Both the position numbers and the translations under genes were made by a program. Shown piece after piece: positions 57,801 to 64,000 of a stretch of 64,000 nucleotides of DNA; the first letter of the stretch is position 1, and each line of letters starts with the position of its first letter. Where the stretch lies: positions 12,241,501 through 12,305,500 of the forward strand of contig OX031072.1 in assembly GCA_943736015.1 (NCBI GenBank), given 5' to 3'. The notes under the pieces are model-generated. The model was not told the DNA's origin. It saw only the letters and a program-made list of their open reading frames with translations, and ran no database searches. The stretch comes from Tridacna crocea (taxonomy: Eukaryota; Mollusca; Bivalvia; Cardiida; Cardiidae).

Positions 57801-58221
57801 GACCTTAAACATGATGCCTTTTGAAAACATTGTGGAAAGAGGAGAAAATGCTGGTAACCAGCATTTTCTCCTTTTTCCACAGTTTTCTACCTTTTGGAAA
57901 AAATAATTTCAATGTTTGAGTGATATGCATTTTATTGTCTTCACATACTTGTGATTTGGAATGGGTTGAATTTTTTTCCTTTGGAAAAGTGTCAAGGGTG
58001 CAGTTGCAATTTTTACAATACTGGTTTCTTTATCAGTTGAGGACAAGAAAGAGAAGACTTTAAATAAGATGATTAATGCCAAGAAGAAGATACGATATGA
58101 GATTACAGAGTTAAACGAAAGACTGAAGCAAAAGAAACAGACAATACAAAAACTGAAAGATGAAATATCAAAGCTGGAAAAACCAGATCAAACAGTGTTG
58201 GAACCGGAGTCACTGACCTGA
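48867..58221 (+). CDS. YEATS4: YEATS domain-containing protein 4 (GAS41)
   Basis: Coding exons: 48867-48905, 51486-51605, 52536-52602, 54143-54237, 54985-55077, 56108-56195 and 58037-58221. This gives 228 aa. The tiny first exon encodes [13 protein letters not shown], ends in phase 0 before GTGAAG, and lines up with the (D)SGGRVKG start of animal GAS41 proteins. The YEATS domain (about 14-145) reads acylated histone lysines in SRCAP/TIP60 complexes. The cage residues known in human GAS41 have counterparts here: H67, S69 and Y70 (LHESY), W89 and F92 (TGWGEF). A conserved KLFQS...LGKKSL...EFYDEM segment links to a C-terminal coiled coil (about 168-218). Intron 1 (2.6 kb) holds a long palindrome. 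ATTAAA at 58290-58295 could be the poly(A) signal. Confidence 0.95.
49090..50420. mobile_element. ~1-kb near-perfect palindrome with flanking partial copies, YEATS4 intron 1
   Basis: The main palindrome covers about 49262-50252, with a symmetry centre near 49757. Arms of over 400 bp are nearly identical (landmarks: CTGACATTCTATAACC, CGCAACGTCTCGATTG, GGCGATACCTCAGTAGACAC, GCTGACGTCACAGAAATTAG). A direct partial copy of the outer arm precedes it (about 49090-49262). A diverged partial copy of the inner arm follows it (about 50240-50395). No protein is encoded. It is either a foldback element or a recent inverted duplication; an assembly artefact must be considered. Confidence 0.8.
50745..50925 (+). 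mobile_element. TTAA-family MITE (5' truncated), YEATS4 intron 1
   Basis: The hairpin (GAAAACATTGTGGGAAAAGG ... ) and right half are present. The left TTAA end is missing. Confidence 0.7.
51353..51455. repeat. Family 2 palindromic repeat, 30 bp before YEATS4 exon 2
   Basis: GTGCAGATCCAAGATCAGGC is mirrored by GTCTAATCTTAATCTACAC. It ends in CTTATGGGTTAA, which gives the right boundary of this family. Confidence 0.65.
51675..52075. mobile_element. Two TTAA MITEs sharing the TTAA at 51873, YEATS4 intron 2
   Basis: A direct copy with a shortened hairpin (51675-51876, ends GGTAAAGAGTTAA) runs into an inverted, more decayed copy that begins TTAAACAATTACCAAAC at the same TTAA. Confidence 0.75.
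52100..52145. repeat. CT-rich microsatellite
   Basis: CTTT and CT repeats. A second CT-rich stretch lies at about 52330-52440. Both are upstream of YEATS4 exon 3. Confidence 0.85.
52894..53417. mobile_element. Two TTAA palindromic MITEs in opposite orientation, YEATS4 intron 3
   Basis: The inverted copy spans 52894-53131 (TTAACTCTTTACCAAAC to GGTAAAGAGTTTA). The direct copy spans 53197-53417 (TTAACCATACGAG to GGTAAAGGGTTAA). Both hairpins are largely intact. Confidence 0.85.
53590..54075. repeat. Third copy of the ~500-bp dispersed element, YEATS4 intron 3
   Basis: TTGTTGTACAGTCAGGTGGC, CACCACAGCTATGAACAAG, GTAATCTTGATCTTAATCTTG and AGAAATTTCTTTGCAGTATA match the two tandem copies at 33660-34700. 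Confidence 0.62.
55310..55541 (-). mobile_element. TTAA palindromic MITE, YEATS4 intron 5
   Basis: TTAACCCTTTACCAAACAG to TTGTTAAAGGGTTAA. A decayed direct copy lies just upstream (about 55110-55300), starting about 33 bases after exon 5. Confidence 0.82.
56870..57110 (+). pseudogene. Mariner-type transposase N-terminal remnant, YEATS4 intron 6
   Basis: The plus strand reads [20 protein letters not shown], then [19 protein letters not shown], then FDLS and a stop. A shifted frame then reads [11 protein letters not shown]. This is the helix-turn-helix and linker pattern of mariner-like transposases (D.P.SGRPST...; ...R.C.KWVPR). The catalytic part is not seen. It is a dead fragment. Confidence 0.72.
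57765..57995 (-). mobile_element. TTAA-family MITE just before YEATS4 exon 7
   Basis: The hairpin GAGGAGAAAATGCTGGTAACC ... is intact over about 20 bp per arm. The ends are decayed. It finishes about 40 bases before exon 7. Confidence 0.7.
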
Positions 58222-58316
58222 TAGTTTCAAAGCCTTTTCTAAAAATGTTTTCTGCTCTTCGTAATACAAAGATCAATTCTTTGCTTGACATTAAATCATT
58301 TGTGACCCATCACTCA

Positions 58317-58547
58317 AAAAGGGACCTTCTGGGAACTGCGAAAAATGTCAACCCTGGTCAGACTGCGCGAATTGCGCAGGCTAACCAGGGTTGACAGTTT
58401 TGGCTTTAATTACATTTTCTGTATGAAAAGTGGTCATTTTACATTGTTATACAATCATTTTTGAATTAACATCTTAAACTGATCTGCTTTCGTTGATCTG
58501 TTTTCATCTAATTGATATACAGAATTCCTAGATGGTCCCTTTTTGCA
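58317..58547. mobile_element. Palindromic MITE with AAAAAGGGACC ends
   Basis: AAAAAGGGACC near 58317 is mirrored by GGTCCCTTTTT at the right end. An inner palindrome (GTCAACCCTGGTCAGACTGC / GCAGGCTAACCAGGGTTGAC) lies near the left end. It is just downstream of the YEATS4 stop, possibly in its 3' UTR. Confidence 0.75.
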
Positions 58548-58660
58548 TGATGGGTAACATTTGCAAATGCTGTTAAGTTGGATATTAAGCATAAAACTTT
58601 GTCTTTTAGAAAAGAGGAAAAAAGGGTCTGCAATGTGATGAAGTTATTGTATTGAGTTAG

Positions 58661-58894
58661 TTAACCCTTATCCTAAGAATCCCTGGTTTTTACAACTCTG
58701 AGACACATGCCATTGCCATCTGAAAACATTGTTGGAAAAGGAGAAAATGCTTGTAACCAGCATTTTCTCCTTTTCCCACAAAGTTTTCTACCCTGCTGGA
58801 AACAAATTTCAATTTTTGAGTTGGGTTTTGTTGTTGTCAGCAAGAGCTTTCAATTTGGACCAGTCTAAAATTTTGTTGTTTTGTAAAGAGTTAA
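58661..58894 (-). mobile_element. TTAA palindromic MITE
   Basis: TTAACCCTTATCC to TTTGTAAAGAGTTAA, with a hairpin of only a few mismatches. Confidence 0.87.
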
Positions 58895-59861
58895 ACCATA
58901 AAACACACTTTAATAAATTAGACACATTTGGTTTTTGGAAACATTGTGGAAATGGTGAAATTGCTTTTTTTTTTTTGTCACAATTTTTTTTTGTTATGAT
59001 TACAAATCAAATTGTCTGAATTTTTTTACCAAACAGTTAGAAATTAGACTTGTGGAAATTAAATAATTTGTAGAATACAACTTAAACATGGCTTAATTGA
59101 TTGGAATTTGTCTATTGAAGCTTACAGAAACATTGTGGGAAAAGAGGAAAATACTGGTTACAGCATTTTCTTCTTTTCCCACGAGGTTTCAAAAGACCTT
59201 TTCCTCTGGTTGTTAAAACAATGGATTTTGTACGGCTTTTTATAGCGTATTCACATCTAAGGTCATTGAGTGCATAAGGATTTCGTGGTAAACACTTAAG
59301 CCACATTTCATTTGTTGTTGGTAAATACTTTCTAATTGGACAAATCTAAAATGTTTGTTTAGTAAAGAGACATGAGTTGGTGTTGGAGATAAAAGCTTAT
59401 TAAACAAGTCTACAAAAATGTTATAAAGTGAGCCATTGGAGAGCTTAATATTATTTTTGTAAACAAGTGTTTTAAATGTTTACCTCGGAAGCCAACAAAT
59501 GTCAGATTCTTTTTATCACATAACTGCACAACAAGAATTACTGTCCATGATGTGTTAAAACGTAGGACATACATGTATTACCTTTAATGAAATTACGTGA
59601 AGCTTATTCGTTTCTTTGACATGATTACAAATTTTGACTGTAAATTTCACTCAAAAACCTAGGTCAGCAATGTTTTAGGGATGAGGTGTATAATTAGAGA
59701 AGGTTAGCCAAATTCTGCTCTATTTGCTTATCTCACATGTGTTTGAGACAAGAAAATTTGTAGTGGTTGTATTACAAGCAAGGGAGTTATGTGATAAGAA
59801 ATAATCTGTATTGTCATATGTTTATTGTATGGAATTTTATAAGGTTATTTAATACGCTTGA

Positions 59862-59995
59862 GTGCAATACTGAATTCTGTTGAAAGAGTACACAGTAGAA
59901 CCGGTCTATATTTTGGACAAGGGCAGAGATGAGTCCAAAATATTGGCTGGTTCTGCCATGTCCAAATCCAACTGAATTCAGTATTTCACCCAAAC
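59862..59995. repeat. Palindromic repeat, ~130 bp
   Basis: GTGCAATACTGAATTCTGTTG is mirrored by CAACTGAATTCAGTATTTCAC. The inner AGAACCGGTCTATATTTTGG pairs with its near-complement. It is probably another foldback MITE. Confidence 0.65.
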
Positions 59996-60225
59996 ATGTT
60001 AAATGACCTCTTTATTTCACATGTTTTGACTTTAATGGAAATGAAAAATATTGTTCCATTTGAGTAAAAAAAATAAAAAATATTTGCAACAAACCTGCTA
60101 TTTACAAAGGACCGACTACTACACTCTTGGATTTAACCAGAATGCCACTTTCTTCCTGGACAAATACTCTGCAGTTGATGATGATGATACTGATGATGAT
60201 AGCTGTGCTTGAGGGATTTAGATAC

Positions 60226-60422
60226 CTCTTTACCACACAATCCTGAATTTTAACGACCCATGAGGAAGCCTTTTGAAAACATTAAGGGAAAAGGAGAAAA
60301 TGCTTTTCCCTTAATGTTTTCTTACCTAAGACAAATGCCGTTACTTGAGACACATCTGAATTGTCGTCTGCAAATGTTTTCAATTTGGACATGTCTACAT
60401 TTTTATAGTGTAGTAAGGATAA
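60226..60422 (-). mobile_element. TTAA-family MITE with short but perfect hairpin
   Basis: The hairpin at 60275-60321 lost its tip but keeps 19-bp perfect arms, with ATTAAGGG/CCCTTAAT where the family has ATTGTGGG/CCCACAAT, so both arms carry the change. Confidence 0.78.
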
Positions 60423-60940
60423 AAGTGGTGAAAGGATAATACATTTCTCAGAGCTGGATCGTAGAGTAATGTTGTAACTTTTGATTTAACAATATTTTGG
60501 TCTTGATCAAATTGCAAGGGATTACTGACGTCATAGAAAAAATAGCTCAAATGATGACCTCTGGTCTTTGATAGATAGAAAACATTTTGAGCCAAAGAAG
60601 AAAATGCTGATAACCACCATTTTCTTTTTTTTTTCCCTCAATGTTTTCAAAAGCGGCTTTCTCCAGGATTTTAAAACTGAGAAATATGATGCATGTTTTA
60701 ATTACCTGGATGAAAAACGTTCCATGACTGTGGAAAAAAGGAGAAAATGCATGTAACCACCAGTTTCTTCTTTCCTCACAATGTTTTCTAACCTTTAAAA
60801 GACAAATAACTTGGGTGTAGACATGTTTAATTTGTAATCTCAAAATGCTTTCCAATAAAATTTAAATGTCTGGTATAGTTCATCTAAGTGGTTAATTTTT
60901 AATAAATAAGACATTTTCTCCTTTTCCCCACCTTCTTTTT

Positions 60941-62014
60941 AGCTCACCTGAGCACGAAGTGCTCATGGTGAGCTTTTGTGATTGCCCAATGTCCGTCGTA
61001 CATCGTCCATCGTCCACAATTTCTTCAAACATCTCCTCCCAAACCAATGGGCCAATTTTGATGAAACTTGGCAGGGATGTTCCTTGGGTGAAGCTCTACC
61101 ACAGTTGTTCAAGAGATTGAATAAATCTGGTTGCCATGGACCAAAAGGAAAAAAATAGCAAAATCTTCGAAAATCATCTTCTCTGAAACTAGAAGACGCA
61201 GAGTTTTGATATTTGGTATTTAGCATCTCCTAGTGGACCTCTACCAAGATTGTTCATATGACCCCTGGGGTCAAAACTGGCCCCGCCCCGGGGATCACAA
61301 GTTTGAAACATAGGAACAAAGAAGGAAAACTTTAAAAATCTTCTTCTCTGAAACTAGAAGGGTCAGAGCTTTGATATTTGGTATGTAGCATCTGCTAGTG
61401 GACCTCTACCAAGATTGGTCATATGATGCCCCTGGGGTCAAAACTGGCCCCGCCTGGGGGTCACAAGTTTGAAACATAGGAACAAAGAAGGAAAACTTTA
61501 AAAATCTTCTTCTCTGAAACTAGAAGGGTCAGTGCTTTGATATTTGGTATGTAGCATCTCCTAGTGGACCTCTACCAAGATTGTTCATATGATGCCCTTG
61601 GGGTCAAAACTGGCTCCGCCCCGGGGGTCACAAGTTTGAAACATAGAAACAAAGAAGGAAAACTTTAAAAATCTTTTTCTATGAAACTAGAAGGGGCAGA
61701 GCTTTGATATTTATTTTGTAGCATCTCCTAGTAAGCCTCTACCAAGACTCTTCATATGATGCCCCTGGAGTCCAAACTGGCCCCACCCCGGGGGTCACAA
61801 GTTTGAAACATAGGAACAAAGAAGGAAAACTTTAAAAAAAAAATTCTCTGAAGCTGGAAATGGTAGAGCATTGATATTTCATTATGTAGCATCTTCTAGT
61901 GGACCTCTACCAAATAGATACGATGATCTTTTCGGAAAAAAAGAATTTTCATGATTGTAGACCTTTACTGCTTAGTACTCGGGTGAGTGATATAGGACCA
62001 TCATGGTCCTCTTG
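60941..62014 (+). mobile_element. Helitron-like tandem-repeat element, copy 1
   Basis: It begins AGCTCACCTGAGCACGAAG with a small hairpin (AGCTCACC...GGTGAGCT). After a 200-bp leader come about five units of 165-185 bp, each with TTTGATATTTGG, GACCTCTACCAAGA and GGGGTCACAAGTTTG. It ends in a perfect hairpin GGACCATCATGGTCC followed by TCTTG. Terminal hairpin plus central tandem repeats fits non-autonomous Helitron/Helentron elements, but the strict CTRR end is not met. Confidence 0.7.
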
Positions 62015-62465
62015 TCTTCCTTTCCTAAAGCAAATTTTCCTTACCCACATTTATTTTGTCAACTCCAAATGCTTTCAATTTGGACAAGTCTAACATTTTT
62101 TCGTTTGGTAAAGAGCTATATGAAAAATGCTGGTAACCAGCATTTTCTCCTTTTCCCACAATTTTTTCCATCCAGGGACAAACCCGATTTAATTGCCATG
62201 TTTAATTCGTGACCTGCAAATGCTTTCTGTTTTCAAGACCCTGGTCTTTTATTTCCCTATTTTTCTCTAAGACTTTGTAGCTGCATCCTTTCTTGTCTTT
62301 CATTGGGGGGGTGGGTGGATGGGGGGGGGATCTTTTGTTGTTCCCAGTCTTTTCATCATCTTTGCCATCATCTCGGTCATCTTTGTTATTGCTCCTTTCT
62401 TTTTAACCAATTTCTTACATTCTTCTTGTATCAACTTTGTTACCATCATAATGAACCCAATTCTT

Positions 62466-63532
62466 AGCTCACCTGAGCACGAAGTGCTCATGGTGAGCTT
62501 TTGTGATCGCCCAATGTCCGTCGTGCGTTGTGCGTCGTGCGTCGTCCAAAATTTCTTTAAACATCTCCTCCTAAACCACTGGGCAAATCTTGATGAAACA
62601 TGGCAGGGATGTTCTTTGGGTGAAACTCTACCAAAGTTGTTCAAGAGATTGAATTCCACTCATAACTCTGGTTGCCATGGCAACCAAAAGGGAAAAAAAA
62701 TGGCAAAATCTTTAAAAATCTTCTTCTCTGAAACTAGAAGGTACAGAGCTTTGATATTTGGTATGAAGGATCTCCTAGTAGACTTCTACCAAGATTGTTC
62801 ATATGATGCCCCTGGGCTCAAAACTGGCCCCTCTTGGGGGGGTCACAAGTTTGAAACATAGGAACAAAGAAGGAAAACTTTAAAATTCTTTTTCCATGAA
62901 AGTAGAAGGGACAGAGCTTTGATATTTCATTATGTAGCATCTCCTAGTGGACCTCTACCAAGATTGTTCATATGATGCCCCTGGGGTCAAAACTGGCCCC
63001 GCTTGGGGGGTCACAAGTTTGAAACATAGGAACAAAGAAGGAAAACTTTAAAATTCTTTTTCCATGAAACTAGAAGGGGCAGAGCTTTGATATTTCATTA
63101 TGTAGCATCTCCTAGTGGACCTCCAACAAGATTGTTCATATGATTGGGTCACAAGTTTGAAACATAGGGACAAAGAAGGAAAACTTTAAATATCTTCTTC
63201 TCTGAAACAGAAGGAGTAGAGCTTTGGTATTTGGTATGAAGCATCTGCTAGTTGACCTCTACCAAGTTTGTTCACATGATGTCCCTGGGATCTAAACTGG
63301 CCCAGCCTCGGGGGTCACAAGTTCGAAACAAAGGAACGAAGAAGGAAAACTTTAAAAATATTTTTCTCTGAAACTGGAAATCATAGAGCATTGATATTTC
63401 ACTATGTAGAATCTTCTAGTGGACCTCTACCAAATACGATACGATGATCTTTTCGGAAAAGAAGAATTTTCATTGTAGACCGTTACTGCTTAGTACTCAG
63501 GTGAGCGATATAGGACCATCATGGTCCTCTTG
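62466..63532 (+). mobile_element. Helitron-like tandem-repeat element, copy 2
   Basis: The left hairpin AGCTCACCTGAGCACGAAG and right end GGACCATCATGGTCCTCTTG match copy 1, and its length is similar (1067 vs 1074 bp). The internal tandem units differ in number and small deletions. Confidence 0.72.
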
Positions 63533-63551
63533 ATTGCATTACCTCCTTTTT

Positions 63552-64000
63552 AGCTCACCTTAGCACAAAGTGTTAAAGGTGAGCTATTGTGATTGCCCTA
63601 TGTCCGGCGTCCATCATAAATTTCTTTGAAACATCTTCTCCTAAACCACTGGGCCAATCTTGATGAAACTCTGCAGGGATCTTCCTTGGGTGAAGCTCAA
63701 TTGTTCAAAGAATTGAATTCCACTCATAACTCAGGTTGCCATGGCAACAAAAAGGAAAAAAATCAAAATCTTTGAAAATCTTCTTTTCTGAAACTAGAAG
63801 GCATAAAGCTTTGATATTTGATACGTGGCATCTCCTACTGGACCTCTACCAAGTTTGTTCAAGTGATGACCCTGGGGTCAAAACTAGCCTCGCCTTTGGA
63901 GGGGGGGGGGTCACAAGTTTGAAACAGCTTTGATATTTGGTATGTGGCATCTCTTAGTAGACTTCTACTTAGTTTGTTCAAATGATGCCCCTGGGGTCAA
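63552..64000 (+). mobile_element. Helitron-like tandem-repeat element, copy 3 (cut by the window end)
   Basis: Starts AGCTCACCTTAGCAC, with the leader and first tandem units visible. The right end lies outside the window. It begins 19 bases after copy 2 ends, so the elements are arrayed head-to-tail. Confidence 0.7.

Larger units (their letters stand above)
58222..64000. other. Region downstream of YEATS4, repeats only
   Basis: It contains a MITE with AAAAAGGGACC ends (58317-58547), TTAA MITEs (58661-58894, 60226-60422 and weaker ones at 59020-59300, 60540-60880 and 62020-62240), a small palindrome (59862-59995) and Helitron-like elements (60941 onward). Between 59400 and 59860 I see nothing. 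Confidence 0.6.

Noticed and set aside
60547-62659. Reverse-strand frames of about 87-119 codons in the Helitron-like elements.
   Set aside because: They repeat with each element copy, shift frame between copies and resemble no protein I know.

Overview
This window is animal nuclear DNA. The base composition is AT-rich. Five protein-coding genes have introns with GT-AG junctions that keep frame, plus one AT-AC intron. The rest is packed with short non-autonomous transposons. A bivalve mollusc is the best guess: there is a mitochondrial 4-hydroxybutyrate/acetate-type CoA-transferase that vertebrates lack, tRNA-headed SINEs, and the 'TTAGCTCACC' tandem-repeat elements common in bivalve genomes. 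The species cannot be fixed from sequence alone.

Layout. SEC62 (+, nine coding exons, 1907-9511) encodes the ER translocation protein and keeps a C-terminal LIR-like FEMV motif. It converges on a CoA-transferase gene (-, nine coding exons, 28468-16936). That gene is head-to-head with ALG3 (+, nine coding exons, 28621-37635), with 152 bp between the two start codons. ALG3 contains one AT-AC intron with U12-type signals. ALG3 converges on an ankyrin-repeat/SOCS-box gene (-, two coding exons, 46620-44379). The last gene is YEATS4/GAS41 (+, seven coding exons, 48867-58221). Its first coding exon is only 13 codons and lies 2.6 kb upstream of exon 2. The genes alternate in strand and do not form a pathway. 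SEC62 and ALG3 both act at the ER, ASB-like proteins serve ubiquitin ligases, YEATS4 is chromatin-linked and the CoA-transferase is metabolic.

Between and inside these genes are roughly 50-60 copies of a 200-260 bp TTAA-ended element. Its ends read TTAA-CCCTTTACC and its centre is a 67-nt palindrome that can fold into an almost perfect 33-bp hairpin. I read it as a piggyBac-type MITE swarm. Several copies show paired (compensatory) stem changes, some share one TTAA, and some lie within 5-30 bp of a splice site or stop codon. Other elements include: a 1.6-kb hAT-like element with a perfect 8-bp target duplication, containing a second hAT-like MITE with its own perfect 8-bp duplication; a 2.5-kb foldback transposon with decayed DDE-transposase and SWIM-like remnants, sitting inside a TTAA MITE; a roughly 1-kb near-perfect palindrome in YEATS4 intron 1; three Helitron-like tandem-repeat elements at the right end; tRNA-derived SINEs; a mariner-type fragment; and a minisatellite that has multiplied a 3' splice site of the CoA-transferase gene.
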